Shown: positions 16,568 through 25,809, counted from the stretch's first letter. The stretch: 64,000 nucleotides of DNA from PALSA-270 sp963770245 (GCA_963770245.1 CAVYOX010000012.1:469529-533528); one strand, 5' to 3'. Made by a program: numbers and translations. Notes: generated from the sequence alone by a model not told the origin.

Positions 16568-18349
16568 ATGGCATCCAATCCGAAAATCATCGTGATCGGC
16601 GGCGGCCTGGCGGGACTTTCCGCCGTCATCAAGATCGCGGAAATGGGCGGGCAGGTGGATCTGTTCTCCATCGTTCCGGTGAAACGCTCCCACTCGGTTT
16701 GCGCCCAAGGCGGCATCAATGCGGCCAAGAACCTCAAGGGTGAGGGCGATTCCACCTGGAAGCACTTCGACGACACGATTTACGGGGGCGACTTCCTGGC
16801 CAATCAGCCTCCCGTCAAAGGCATGTGCGAAGCCGCTCCGGGCATCATCGACCTGCTCGACCGCATGGGCGTCCCCTTCAACCGCACTCCCGAAGGCTTG
16901 CTCGATTTTCGCCGCTTCGGGGGCACGCTATTCAACCGCACCGCCTTCGCCGGCGCCACCACCGGCCAGCAGCTTCTGTACGCGCTCGATGAGCAAGTCC
17001 GCCGTCACGAAGCCGACGGCAAAGTCAAAAAATACGAGCACTGGGAATTTCTCTCCGCCGTGCTCGATGGCCAGCGGATCTGCCGCGGCATCTGCGCTAT
17101 GGATCTGCACTCCATGGAAGTGCGCACGTTTCCCGCCGACGCCGTCATCATCGCGACCGGCGGCAATGGCGCGATCTTCGGCAAATCCACCAACTCCGTG
17201 GTGTGCACCGGCTCGGCGCAGTCGGCGCTCTATCAGCAGGGCTGTTACTACGCGAATGGCGAGTTCATCCAAGTCCATCCGACTTGCATCCCGGGCGAAG
17301 ACAAGCTGCGCCTGATGTCGGAATCGGCCCGCGGCGAGGGCGGCCGCGTGTGGGTGCCAAGAACCGCCGGCGACCAGCGCGACCCCAAGTCGATCCCGGA
17401 GGCCGAGCGCTGGTACTTCCTCGAAGAGTGGTATCCCAAGTATGGCAACCTGGTGCCGCGCGATGTGGCCACCCGCGCCATCTTCAAGGTGGTCTACGAG
17501 CACAAGCTGGGCATCGACGGCAAGCCCATGGTCTATCTCGACCTGACCCACATCGACCGCAAGATTCTGGACCGCAAGCTGGAAGGCATTCTGGAGATTT
17601 ACGAGAAGTTTGTGGGTGACGATCCCCGCGATACCCCGATGAAGATTTTTCCCGGCATGCATTACACCATGGGGGGATTGTGGGTCGACTTTCAGCAGGC
17701 GACCAACCTCCCGGGCATCTATTCCGCCGGGGAATGCGAATATCAGTATCACGGCGCCAATCGTCTGGGAGCAAATTCGCTGGTCTCCTGCATTTATGGC
17801 GGTTTCACCGCCGGCCCGAACGCCGTCCAGTACGCGCGCAGCCTGCCGGCCAGCACCGCCAACGGCCACTTCGAAGCCGAAAAGAAAAAGCAGGAAGCCA
17901 GCAACGCCCTGCTCATGAACAACCAGGGCACGGAGAATCCCTTCAAACTGTGGCGCGAGCTAGGCGAGCTGATGACCGAAAACTGCACCGTCATCCGCTA
18001 CAACAAGAATCTGAAGGAAACCGACGCCAAGCTGTGCGGACTGCTCGAACGCTTTCGACGGGTCAACCTGAGCGACCGCACCGAGTGGGCCAATACCTCG
18101 GTCGTATTCACCCGCCAGCTCTACAACATGCTGCAGCTCTCGCGGGTCATCGCCCAGGGTGCCGCGCTGCGGGATGAATCGAGGGGAGCGCATTACAAGC
18201 CGGATTTCCCGGAGCGCGATGACCGGAACTGGCTGAAGACGACCAAGGCGACCTTCGCTCCGGACGCGGATGAACCGCGATTTGAATTTGAGCCGGTCGA
18301 TATCTCGCTGATTCCGCCGCGGGCGAGGAAATACGATGCCGCGAAGTGA
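16568..18349 (+). CDS. sdhA: Succinate dehydrogenase flavoprotein subunit
   Basis: 593 residues, close to the length of Bacillus SdhA. It has an FAD-binding Rossmann start (KIIVIGGGLAGLSAVIKIAE), the His for covalent FAD attachment in RSHSVCAQGGINAAKN, and the active-site regions EFIQVHPTCIPG, SESARGEGG and HYTMGGLWVD. It oxidises succinate to fumarate in the TCA cycle on the cytosolic side of the membrane. It is the middle gene of sdhCAB, and the order with a single b-type subunit supports a type B complex. No defects are seen. Confidence 0.97.
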   Translation: MASNPKIIVIGGGLAGLSAVIKIAEMGGQVDLFSIVPVKRSHSVCAQGGINAAKNLKGEGDSTWKHFDDTIYGGDFLANQPPVKGMCEAAPGIIDLLDRMGVPFNRTPEGLLDFRRFGGTLFNRTAFAGATTGQQLLYALDEQVRRHEADGKVKKYEHWEFLSAVLDGQRICRGICAMDLHSMEVRTFPADAVIIATGGNGAIFGKSTNSVVCTGSAQSALYQQGCYYANGEFIQVHPTCIPGEDKLRLMSESARGEGGRVWVPRTAGDQRDPKSIPEAERWYFLEEWYPKYGNLVPRDVATRAIFKVVYEHKLGIDGKPMVYLDLTHIDRKILDRKLEGILEIYEKFVGDDPRDTPMKIFPGMHYTMGGLWVDFQQATNLPGIYSAGECEYQYHGANRLGANSLVSCIYGGFTAGPNAVQYARSLPASTANGHFEAEKKKQEASNALLMNNQGTENPFKLWRELGELMTENCTVIRYNKNLKETDAKLCGLLERFRRVNLSDRTEWANTSVVFTRQLYNMLQLSRVIAQGAALRDESRGAHYKPDFPERDDRNWLKTTKATFAPDADEPRFEFEPVDISLIPPRARKYDAAK

Positions 18350-18372
18350 AGCGCTGGCTAGGGTTGACAAAA

Positions 18373-19122
18373 ATGGCTGACAAAACCGTGCTCCTCAAGA
18401 TCAAGCGGCAGAACACCCCTTCGTCCGCCTCCTACTGGGAAGAGTTCGAACTGGCATGGCATCCCGGGATGAATGTGATCTCCTCGATGATGGAGATCGC
18501 CCGCAATCCCGTCACTCGCGGAGGTACGCCAACCACCCCGATCACCTACGACTCCAATTGCCTCGAGGAAGTCTGCGGCTCCTGCGCCATGCTCGTCAAC
18601 GGCAAAGCCCGCATGGCTTGCTCCGCCCTGATTGACAATCTGGAGAAGCCGGTTCGCCTCGAACCGCTCTCCAAGTTCCCGGTGGTCCGCGATCTGGCCG
18701 TCGATCGCAGCGTGCTGTTTGAGAATCTGAAAGCCGTGAAAGCCTGGGTCCCGATCGACGGGACCTATGACCTCGGCGCCGGCCCGCGCATGACCATGGA
18801 AGAGCAGGAGGCTGCCTATCCCCTCTCGCGCTGCATTTCCTGCTGCTGCTGCATGGAGGTTTGCCCGCAATTCAATGAACACACAGCGTTTGTGGGCGCC
18901 GCGACCATCTCGCAGGTGCGCCTGTTCAACACCCACCCGACCGGCGCTGCCCTCAGGCGCGAGCGCCTGACGGCGCTGATGGGCGAGGGCGGCATCCAGG
19001 AGTGCGGCTACGCCCAGAACTGCGTCGAGGCCTGTCCCAAGGACATTCCGCTCACCCGCTCCATTTCCGAAGTAGGAGGCGAAGTGATGAAACAGGCCAT
19101 TGGTGACCTTTTCCGTCATTAA
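18373..19122 (+). CDS. sdhB: Succinate dehydrogenase iron-sulfur subunit
   Basis: 249 residues from ATG 18373 (MADKTVLLKIKRQ); an upstream start at 18346 would overlap sdhA and add an unlikely leader. Cysteine sets for three clusters are present: CLEEVCGSCAM with a later C in ARMAC for the [2Fe-2S] site, CISCCCCMEVCP and CGYAQNCVEACPKDIPL for the [4Fe-4S] and [3Fe-4S] sites. The run of four cysteines in CISCCCCMEVC is a little unusual but keeps the C-x2-C-x2-C spacing. It passes electrons from FADH2 to the heme/quinone subunit. It is the last gene of the operon. Confidence 0.96.
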   Translation: MADKTVLLKIKRQNTPSSASYWEEFELAWHPGMNVISSMMEIARNPVTRGGTPTTPITYDSNCLEEVCGSCAMLVNGKARMACSALIDNLEKPVRLEPLSKFPVVRDLAVDRSVLFENLKAVKAWVPIDGTYDLGAGPRMTMEEQEAAYPLSRCISCCCCMEVCPQFNEHTAFVGAATISQVRLFNTHPTGAALRRERLTALMGEGGIQECGYAQNCVEACPKDIPLTRSISEVGGEVMKQAIGDLFRH

Positions 19123-19425
19123 AATCTGTCAATCGGGGACTACCCAAAGGTGCCGGTCTTCAGTCTTTTGCCATCAACAAACTTACTGTTTTCATCACGA
19201 TACACTAATACCTTCAAGCAACCCCTAACACGGCATCCCACCTGCACTACAAATCCGTGGGTGAGCGAAATCGAGTAACCGAAGTAATCGATGACGGTCG
19301 GACTCGAAGTCGTTTTTACCACTTTCGTAACCAGTTACGAATTACCTTGGTTTTTTTCGTCACTGAATTACAATACCCGCCTGCTCTGAGCGCCAGGGCA
19401 CGCGTCATCGACTCGAGGCCACTTC
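19123..19425. other. AT-richer intergenic region after sdhB
   Basis: About 300 bp with visibly lower GC than its flanks and no supported gene. A 60-codon minus-strand frame at 19140-19322 has no recognisable features. The right part contains the promoter candidate at 19347-19374 for the DUF5715 gene. Confidence 0.5.
19347..19374 (+). promoter_or_regulatory. Candidate promoter of the DUF5715 gene
   Basis: TTGGTT at 19347-19352 and TACAAT at 19369-19374 are separated by 16 bp, about 50 bp ahead of the start at 19426, in a locally AT-rich stretch. This is a sequence match to sigma-70 consensus only. Confidence 0.45.
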
Positions 19426-20199
19426 GTGAAGGTTAAATTTTCAGGCCGAATCGGATTCTTGTTTTTCCTGATCGCCGCGGTATGCGGTCAGGCCGCCGCG
19501 CTGCACAGCACCACCCAGGCGCGCGAGCATCGGAGCTCGCGGCACCACCGCCTTCGCAGCATTCTGTTCAACCCGCTGTTCCGGCCCACGCATGAATCCC
19601 TGCTGCGCCAGAACGAAGAAATCGATCGTCTCGAGTTGCCCCGCATCCAGGACGACTCCGAACTCGAAGAACTGAAGGCCAGCGGCGCGTTGGTGCCGAT
19701 CCGCGCCAGCGAAAGCCTGCGCTTCGATCCGCGGCTCGAACCCAGCCGGCGCTATTGCCGCCCCTGGACCCGCGACTTCGTCGAAGACCTTGGCGAGGCC
19801 TACAACAAGGAGTTTCACGGCCAGATCCAGGTCAATTCCGCGGTGCGGACCGCGCAAGGACAGAAAAAGCTCCGCCGTCACAATCGCAATGCGGCTCCCG
19901 AGAGCGGAGAGACAGGATCATCCCATCTGGCCGGCATCACCGTGGACATTCAACGCCGCGGGCTGACGGGTGAGCAGATCCGGTGGGTGGAGCAGTACAT
20001 GCTGGTTCTGAACAACCAGGGCTTGATCGAACCGGAAGAAGAACGTCACGAGTGGGTGTTCCACGTCATGGTCTCTGACCGTTATGAAGGCTGGCGTGAG
20101 TCGAACGTGCTGAGCGCCCAACAAGAGCCCAGTGTATCGCCCGCCGTCGAGCCCACCGAGCTGCCGGAACCGGTTTTGATGATTGCCCAGGAGCCGTAG
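19426..20199 (+). CDS. DUF5715 secreted protein with M15-like metallopeptidase signature
   Basis: 257 residues. It has a signal peptide (residues about 8-25, IGFLFFLIAAVCGQAAA), then an Arg/His-rich stretch and a core domain. The core holds VNSAVRTAQGQKKLRR, SSHLAGITVDI (His167-x6-Asp174) and HEWVFHV (His208, His213). That H-x6-D followed by a late W-x-x-H resembles zinc D,D-carboxypeptidases of the M15 group (HxxGxAxD and a terminal His), which fits the surrounding cell-wall genes. I recall this kind of protein as DUF5715; the peptidase role is inference. The start may be GTG-type at 19426, with an AAGG just inside rather than upstream. Confidence 0.7.
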   Translation: MKVKFSGRIGFLFFLIAAVCGQAAALHSTTQAREHRSSRHHRLRSILFNPLFRPTHESLLRQNEEIDRLELPRIQDDSELEELKASGALVPIRASESLRFDPRLEPSRRYCRPWTRDFVEDLGEAYNKEFHGQIQVNSAVRTAQGQKKLRRHNRNAAPESGETGSSHLAGITVDIQRRGLTGEQIRWVEQYMLVLNNQGLIEPEEERHEWVFHVMVSDRYEGWRESNVLSAQQEPSVSPAVEPTELPEPVLMIAQEP

Positions 20200-20617
20200 A
20201 CTTACACTTCCAAGGAAGCTAGGCTCCCCGGGGACCGACCGATCCCGGGCTGAATTCGATTTTCGGATTCCGATTCACAGGCTGATTCCAACCGCTGTTT
20301 CCTGATCTTCTCTTCCTCATTCTCCTCCTCACTTTTTGCAGCGCAAAATCAACCAATCCGTGAGGCGTGGGGAGACCGGCGGCGGGCGCCGGTTCCCGGC
20401 CTTCGCTCCGTACCCGCGCGAGTAAGGCAAGGGGTGCGGGAATCGAACTGTGGACCCCCCGGGGCGATGCCGTCGCCCGGCCAATCGAGCGCTGTCTGTC
20501 GTACAATTCAGGATTCACCATTTGGTCTGGAATCTGCCGAGCCGCCGAAGCTGCTTTCGAGCTTCGGAGGCGCGGCTGGCAGACAACCGGGCCTCGATTC
20601 AATCTGAGGAGGCATCC
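20200..20617. other. 418-bp region upstream of the secreted cyclophilin
   Basis: No gene is supported. The left half is GC-rich with short inverted repeats. A TACAAT at 20502-20507 could be a -10 element. The right end contains a long structured leader (hairpin entry at 20534). Confidence 0.5.
20534..20582 (+). promoter_or_regulatory. Long hairpin in the leader of the secreted cyclophilin gene
   Basis: Three stacked helices can form: CTGCC with GGCAG, AGCCGC with GCGGCT, and CGAAGCT with AGCTTCG, closing a 7-base loop with small bulges, 18 paired bases in all. It ends 24 bp before the GAGGAGG ribosome site (20606-20612). No U-run follows, so it is not a terminator. It may affect message stability or translation. 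Confidence 0.5.
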
Positions 20618-21343
20618 GTGCGCACACCGCTCATCGTTATGGGGATGGTTTTCTTTGCCACCCTGATCGCCGGGTCGCAAACCACTCCGGCCGCAAAGCC
20701 AGCTCCCAAACCGGCAACCGCTCCTTCTGCGAGCCCGGGACCGACCGCCATCATTGAAACCACGGCCGGGCCCCTGACCTGCACTCTGTTCCCCAGGCAG
20801 GCGCCCATCGGCGTAGCCAATTTCATCGGCTTGGCCCAAGGCACGAAGGACTGGACCAGTCCTGTCACCCACGCCAAGAAGCACGGTGTGCCGCTCTATG
20901 ACGGCACGGTGTTCCATCGCGTGATCCCAGAGTTCATGATTCAGGGCGGCGACCCGGCGGGCAATGGCAGCGGTGACCCAGGCTACGCCTTCAAGAATGA
21001 GACTTCCCCCGATCTGAAATTTGATCGGCCCGGTCGCCTGGCCTATGCCAATGCCGGTCCGAACACCAACGGCTCCCAGTTTTTCATCACCGAAGTTGCC
21101 TATGCCAGCCTGAACGGGGGCTATACCATTTTCGGCCAGTGCGATGACGCGACCGTGGCCCTGGTGATGAAGATTGCGCGCATGGGGCGCGACGCCAACG
21201 ATCGGCCCTATCGCCCGGTGCAGATTGTTCACATCAAGATCGTGCAGGGCGGAGCGGCGCACTCGATGGCAAAGCCCTCCGCGGGAACCAAGGCGCCGGT
21301 CAAGAAGTCGACGACAGCCACGCCCACTCCGGCTCCGCAATAG
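20618..21343 (+). CDS. Secreted cyclophilin-type peptidyl-prolyl isomerase
   Basis: 241 residues from GTG 20618, selected because a perfect GAGGAGG stands at 20606-20612 and a signal peptide then begins (RTPLIVMGMVFFATLIAG). A Pro/Ala linker precedes the cyclophilin domain (about residues 45-205), with FHRVIPEFMIQGGDP and ANAGPNTNGSQFFIT, the conserved catalytic and substrate-binding strands. A Lys/Thr/Pro-rich tail (TKAPVKKSTTATPTPAPQ) follows. It catalyses cis-trans prolyl isomerisation of exported proteins in the periplasm. A second, leaderless cyclophilin follows 118 bp downstream. Confidence 0.92.
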   Translation: MRTPLIVMGMVFFATLIAGSQTTPAAKPAPKPATAPSASPGPTAIIETTAGPLTCTLFPRQAPIGVANFIGLAQGTKDWTSPVTHAKKHGVPLYDGTVFHRVIPEFMIQGGDPAGNGSGDPGYAFKNETSPDLKFDRPGRLAYANAGPNTNGSQFFITEVAYASLNGGYTIFGQCDDATVALVMKIARMGRDANDRPYRPVQIVHIKIVQGGAAHSMAKPSAGTKAPVKKSTTATPTPAPQ

Positions 21344-21461
21344 CGGTCCAATCGAAGTGCGAGGGTCCTGCGAACCGTCCCGGCTGCGCCGGGGACGACC
21401 TCGCAAACGGCCGGCCGCAAACCGGCGCCAACCCAATCCAGCTACCCAAGAAAGGATACCG

Positions 21462-21989
21462 ATGACTCGCCAGCCTGGAACCTACGCCGTTTTCACTACT
21501 TCGGAAGGCACCGTCGTTTGCCGTCTGTTCGAAAAGGAAGCGCCCAAGACCATTGCCAATTTCATGGAACTCGCCGAGGGTAAGCGCGAGTGGAGTCATC
21601 CCGTCAGCCGGAAAAAGAGCAAAGACCGGTTGTATGACGGCACCATCTTCCACCGCGTGATTCCGAACTTCATGATCCAAGGCGGCGACCCGGCCGGGAC
21701 CGGCATGGGGGGACCCGGCTATCAGTTCGAGGATGAGACCAAGGGTTCCCCGCACAAGTTTGACAAAGCGGGCAAGCTGGCCATGGCTAATGCCGGCCCC
21801 AATACCAACGGATCGCAGTTTTTCATCACCGTCGCGCCCACCCCGTGGCTCACCGGCAACCACACCATTTTTGGCGAGGTCGTCGAGGGCCAGGATGTCA
21901 TCGAGAAGATCGTGAATGCCCCGCGCAGTCGCCAGGACAAACCGTTGAAAGACGTGGTGTTGCAAGCGGTGCTGATCGAGCGGGCCTGA
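21462..21989 (+). CDS. Cytosolic cyclophilin-type peptidyl-prolyl isomerase
   Basis: 175 residues from ATG 21462, with AAAGGA at 21451-21456 upstream. It is a single cyclophilin domain (YAVFTTSEGTVVCRLFEKEA; FHRVIPNFMIQGGDPAG; ANAGPNTNGSQFFIT; GEVVEGQDVI) with no export signal, so it is cytosolic. Close similarity to the preceding secreted enzyme suggests a tandem duplication followed by a split in location. The stop codon lies in a 14-bp tandem repeat (TGATCGAGCGGG copies at 21973 and 21987), where the second copy supplies the TGA. Confidence 0.94.
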   Translation: MTRQPGTYAVFTTSEGTVVCRLFEKEAPKTIANFMELAEGKREWSHPVSRKKSKDRLYDGTIFHRVIPNFMIQGGDPAGTGMGGPGYQFEDETKGSPHKFDKAGKLAMANAGPNTNGSQFFITVAPTPWLTGNHTIFGEVVEGQDVIEKIVNAPRSRQDKPLKDVVLQAVLIERA

Positions 21990-22069
21990 TCGAGCGGGAC
22001 TCAGTCGGGGAGGCGGCGGAATCCCAGAGGCGCCAGTCTAGGGGGCCTCTCCGCCCAGTCGGCGGGACC

Positions 22070-24352
22070 TTAGGGCGCGCCGTACAACTGCCGATAGACG
22101 TTGGCATTGCGCAGAATGGCCTGCACGTACTCCCGGGTTTCGGTGAAAGGTATGGACTCAACAAACTCCTGCGGGTCGCGGTACTTGCCCTGCGCCAGCC
22201 AGTCTTTCACCCGGTCGTCGCCCGCGTTGTAGGCCGCCAGGGCGTATTCGAAGGCGCCGAACTTATCCACCGTGTCGCGGAAATAGCGGGTGCCGAGCTC
22301 GAGGTTCACCGCCGGGGTAAAAAGTTCGGTCGGGACGAAGTGGCGAAGTTTGACCTGCTTGGCCACCAGCTTTCCGGTCTTCGGCAGCAACTGCATCAGA
22401 CCGACCGCGTCCTTGCGCGACACCGCGTTCGGATTGAAGGCGGATTCTTGCCGGATCAGCGACGCCACCAGGTAGGGATCAAGGCCAGTGCTCGAGGAAA
22501 ATCTTCGCAAGTCGATCCAATAGGGCTTAGGGAACAAGGCCTCCCAGTAGGAGCGCGGAAGGTTCGGAAGGTCGACCGCAAAATAGTTAGGCGCAGCCCG
22601 CTTCATGACTTCAAGCGCCATGTCATAGCGCCCGACATCCTGGTAGAGGCGGGCGCTTTCGGCGGGCAGCCAGTTGCCGGGATTGTCCTTGGCTGCCGCT
22701 TGCAACTCGCGGACGGCAAAATCGAGCAGGGCGCCGTTTTCGAGCAACTGCGCCTTTTGCACGCGCAAATCATCGGTCGGCAACGGGTCCGGGGTCACGC
22801 TCACGCCCGAGCTGATGGGCGGAATGTGGTCGAGCAGCGCGTACTGTACGGGATCGGTGTCACTCGTGAGCTTGGCCAGCCGTTGCCGCGCCAGGTAGCC
22901 GTAGTAGTAATTGCGGTAACGGCCGGACAGTTTCTCGTAGTAGGCCCGCGCCTTGGCGGAATCCGATTCTTCTTCCGCCAGCCGGGCGCGCCAATAGAGG
23001 GCGGCCGGCACTTCGGCCGAGCTCGGATACAACGCGATTTGCTCTTCAAATCCCTGCTTGGCCTCATCGTTGCGGCCCATGCGCAGGCTGAGCCATGCCA
23101 CCTTCCAGTGGGCATAGGAGGCACGGCTGGCGTTCGGGAATCTTTGTTGCAGTTCGCGATAGCTGTCGATGGCGTGGTCCGGATCAGGCTTCAGGAGATA
23201 GATGTTGCCGGCCACCAGTAAGTCTTGTTCCAGCCATGGGCTGGCGGGGGCGGTTTGCCGTAGTTGACCGAGGATGGCGAGGAACCCGTCGTCATCGTCG
23301 GCGGAGCGAGCCAGCTCGCCCCGGTCAAATAGCCGCTCGGCGTTCAGTTCGGGAGTGGAGTCGGGAATGGAATCCAAGGTGCGCTTGGCATCCTTAGGAT
23401 GCCCACCGCGGAGCTGGGCGCTGGCCAGAGCCAGCTGGAGGGCAGGACGTACGCTCGGATCGGCATCCTCGACCAGGCCACGATACACATCCGCGGCATC
23501 ATCGTAGCGTTTGCCCTTGAGCAGCAGGTCGGCGCGAGTCTTCCGCTCGGTAAAAGTGGGTGCGGGCAACTGCTCGGCCGGCGGCAGCTTCTTCAATTCG
23601 AGATCCGCCTGCGCGGCTTCGCCGCTCAGCGGCATGGTGAAATACAGATTTCGTAGAACGGAGGAGGCCTTCCCCGGGTCCCCCAGCGCGGCATAGGCAC
23701 GTCCCAAGGTCAGTTCGACATCCGCTCGGGTCGGCTGGCGGTTTTTTTCGAGCAGGGCGGCGGCGGCCTGGGCTTGTCCGTCGGCCAGCAAGGCATTCGC
23801 ATAGAGGACCTGAGCGTCGCGGATGAGCAGCGAATCCGGATAGCTATGGTCAAAATCACTCAACCGGGCGCTGGCCTCGGGGATCCGGCTGCTGTCAAAG
23901 TAAGCCGAAGCGAGGTAATAGCTGACGTAGTCTCCCAGGTCGCCGGCCTGCGCCTTGGCACGACTCAACGAGTCGATGGCTTTGCCGTAGTCATGATCGA
24001 GAATGTGGGCGTAACCGACGACCAGCCAGGCCAGTGCGCCCGCGTCTTCCCGGGAGTGGCGCCGGGCGTAGGCTTCGACCCCCGAGTAGGCGACGGGGGT
24101 GCGGTCGGCGAGCAACTGGCGAGCCATGGGCTTCAAGCTGGCGGAAGCGACAAATGCCTGATGCATGCGGCGCAGGCGCGGCGAGGAGCGGCGGCGGCGG
24201 GGGTTCAGAGCAGGCTGGTGGATCTTCCGGGGCGTAGGTCGGGTACCGCCAGAAGCGGGCGGCGCTGCCGGGGTTTGGTCGGCTGAAGCAGAGTACGCCG
24301 CCGAAAACACCGCCAGCAGGAGAACGAGGATGGTATTACGACGCAACTGCAC
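22070..24352 (-). CDS. Slt70-type soluble lytic transglycosylase
   Basis: 760 residues. There is a signal peptide (LLLAVFSAAYSASA) and a long superhelical region of TPR-like repeats (about 60-600, for example AYFDSSRIPEASARLSD and KVAWLSLRMGRNDEAKQGF). The C-terminal SLT domain carries the catalytic Glu in SLIRQESAFNPNAVS and the motifs GLMQLLPKTG and AYNAGDDRV. Such enzymes cut glycan strands to 1,6-anhydro-MurNAc products in the periplasm. This fits the NagZ and AnmK genes at 43-46 kb, which process exactly those products. Full length; the stop lies 80 bp from the convergent cyclophilin gene. Confidence 0.93.
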   Translation of the reverse strand: MQLRRNTILVLLLAVFSAAYSASADQTPAAPPASGGTRPTPRKIHQPALNPRRRRSSPRLRRMHQAFVASASLKPMARQLLADRTPVAYSGVEAYARRHSREDAGALAWLVVGYAHILDHDYGKAIDSLSRAKAQAGDLGDYVSYYLASAYFDSSRIPEASARLSDFDHSYPDSLLIRDAQVLYANALLADGQAQAAAALLEKNRQPTRADVELTLGRAYAALGDPGKASSVLRNLYFTMPLSGEAAQADLELKKLPPAEQLPAPTFTERKTRADLLLKGKRYDDAADVYRGLVEDADPSVRPALQLALASAQLRGGHPKDAKRTLDSIPDSTPELNAERLFDRGELARSADDDDGFLAILGQLRQTAPASPWLEQDLLVAGNIYLLKPDPDHAIDSYRELQQRFPNASRASYAHWKVAWLSLRMGRNDEAKQGFEEQIALYPSSAEVPAALYWRARLAEEESDSAKARAYYEKLSGRYRNYYYGYLARQRLAKLTSDTDPVQYALLDHIPPISSGVSVTPDPLPTDDLRVQKAQLLENGALLDFAVRELQAAAKDNPGNWLPAESARLYQDVGRYDMALEVMKRAAPNYFAVDLPNLPRSYWEALFPKPYWIDLRRFSSSTGLDPYLVASLIRQESAFNPNAVSRKDAVGLMQLLPKTGKLVAKQVKLRHFVPTELFTPAVNLELGTRYFRDTVDKFGAFEYALAAYNAGDDRVKDWLAQGKYRDPQEFVESIPFTETREYVQAILRNANVYRQLYGAP

Positions 24353-24365
24353 TGTCTTCCATTAT

Positions 24366-25499
24366 CTAGCGCTGAAAGTTTGCGCCCATGACGGAACTGT
24401 CGTCCTCGGCAAGGCTACGAACCAGTTCTTGATTGAAATATTCGGCGCTCGATGCGATGGTGGCGCCGAAACGCTTCTGATACGTAGCCTGGCTCTTATC
24501 GATGTCTTCCTTCAGGCGATCGTATAAGTCCTTATTCTTGCGGCCCTCGGCCACCTTGGCTTGATTGTAGAGCTTGATTTCATCGACCAGCAGCCGGGCG
24601 AAGCGTTGCGCCTTGCGGTGAAGGTCGGCGTCTTCGGTCGACAGAGCCGCAAAAGCGTCGACCGCGACCGCGGTGGCGGTTGCGGCGGCAGCCGCAGGAA
24701 CGGGTTCAGACATCGTGCTCACCGCGTCCACGGGATCGGCCGCTGGCGGCTCGGGTGCGGCCACGGGGGAATGGGTAGGCGCGTGGGCTGCGAATGGATC
24801 GGAGAACGACGGCGAAGCCGGAACCGGCGAAGCCGCCGCGGGGGTTTTCTCGAAAGAGCGCGTCTCCGCGGGACCTTCCTTGTGGGCTTGTTTGCGGAGA
24901 GCCGCGACTTCGAGCCAGGCGCTCGCGCTCACCACCAGCAACTCGAGCGCGGCGCTCTCCATTTTTCCGCCGGCCTCGGTGCCCGCATCGGCATACACCA
25001 GGGCGGCCACTCGATCCTTCAACAGCAGCGGCAGGAGCAAGGCATGGTCCTCGGCGGGCGCGCCGAAACGGGAAACGAACTTGGGGTCCACGTCCGCGGC
25101 CGTAGCGGTGAATGCCAGCCGCGACTGCATGGCCCGGGCGGCGACTCCGCTGCTCACGTCGAGCGGAAAGTCCTTGATCTCTTCGTGATTCGAAAACGCG
25201 CGTCCCTGCCAGCCGGTGGCGGCACCGGCCTTCACCACGAACAAGGCGACACGGCCGCAGTAGCGGGAAGCATTGTCGAGCAGAGTGCGCAGAATCTCCC
25301 GCTGCGTGGTTCCGGTTTGAATCGAGGAAATGGCCTTCAGCAGACTCGCCGCACTGCTTTCAGGAGCCGCCCCTAAATGAGGCGCCACCTCTTCGAGCAC
25401 GCGGCGCACCAGTTCGCTGCGCAGTGGAGGAACTCGCGCCTCCAATACCTCTGACACCACTTTCTCGACGACTTGTTCAATCCAGGTTTTTTCCGACAT
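24366..25499 (-). CDS. GAF-like domain protein with low-complexity linker, unknown function
   Basis: 377 residues. Residues about 45-200 look like a GAF domain (REILRTLLDNASRYCGRVAL, ALLLPLLLKDRVAALVYAD, ALELLVVSASAWLEVAALRK). An Ala/Pro-rich linker of about 85 residues follows (about 210-295). The C-terminal helical segment is highly charged (AQRFARLLVDEIKLYNQAKV and KNKDLYDRLKEDIDKSQATY). The C-terminal helix resembles one often seen in acidobacterial GAF proteins. It sits 13 bp upstream of slt on the same strand and is probably cotranscribed. Ligand and partner are unknown. Confidence 0.7.
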   Translation of the reverse strand: MSEKTWIEQVVEKVVSEVLEARVPPLRSELVRRVLEEVAPHLGAAPESSAASLLKAISSIQTGTTQREILRTLLDNASRYCGRVALFVVKAGAATGWQGRAFSNHEEIKDFPLDVSSGVAARAMQSRLAFTATAADVDPKFVSRFGAPAEDHALLLPLLLKDRVAALVYADAGTEAGGKMESAALELLVVSASAWLEVAALRKQAHKEGPAETRSFEKTPAAASPVPASPSFSDPFAAHAPTHSPVAAPEPPAADPVDAVSTMSEPVPAAAAATATAVAVDAFAALSTEDADLHRKAQRFARLLVDEIKLYNQAKVAEGRKNKDLYDRLKEDIDKSQATYQKRFGATIASSAEYFNQELVRSLAEDDSSVMGANFQR

Positions 25500-25809
25500 G
25501 TGACTTGATCAGGCTTGGACCGCGGGTGGGGAGTTCGCGTCTCCAGGTCAAGTTAAGCCCTGATTATATGGCACTTGGATGAATCTTGGGGCCGCGCACT
25601 GTTAGTCGTTAGTCACTAGCCCTTGGTCATCACTGTTGGCCAGCCCGATTCCGCGAGCCCCGATTGTAGACCGCTGCCTGCTGAATCGAATTTAGCGCAA
25701 ACTGCACTCCTCTGAATACGTCAAAAGAGTTGAGCGCAAGCCCAGGTTACCAAGTAAAATAACACCTTCGTTCGCCCGTCCTTCGCTCTAAAATTGTTGC
25801 ATCGGAACT
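25500..25809. other. Divergent control region between the GAF gene and the ECF sigma gene
   Basis: 310 bp without a gene. The right half is AT-richer. Two weak -10-like boxes (TAAAAT near 25755 and near 25788) precede the sigma gene, but neither has a good -35 at proper spacing. An autoregulated ECF-type promoter is possible but I cannot define it. Confidence 0.4.

Noticed and set aside
19140..19322. 60-codon minus-strand frame in the AT-rich gap after sdhB
   Set aside because: No ribosome site, no conserved features; a chance frame is more likely.
20430..20510. tRNA-like T-arm text on the minus strand (GTTCGATTCC)
   Set aside because: The T stem does not pair and no acceptor or anticodon arm can be drawn at the proper distances, so it is not a tRNA.
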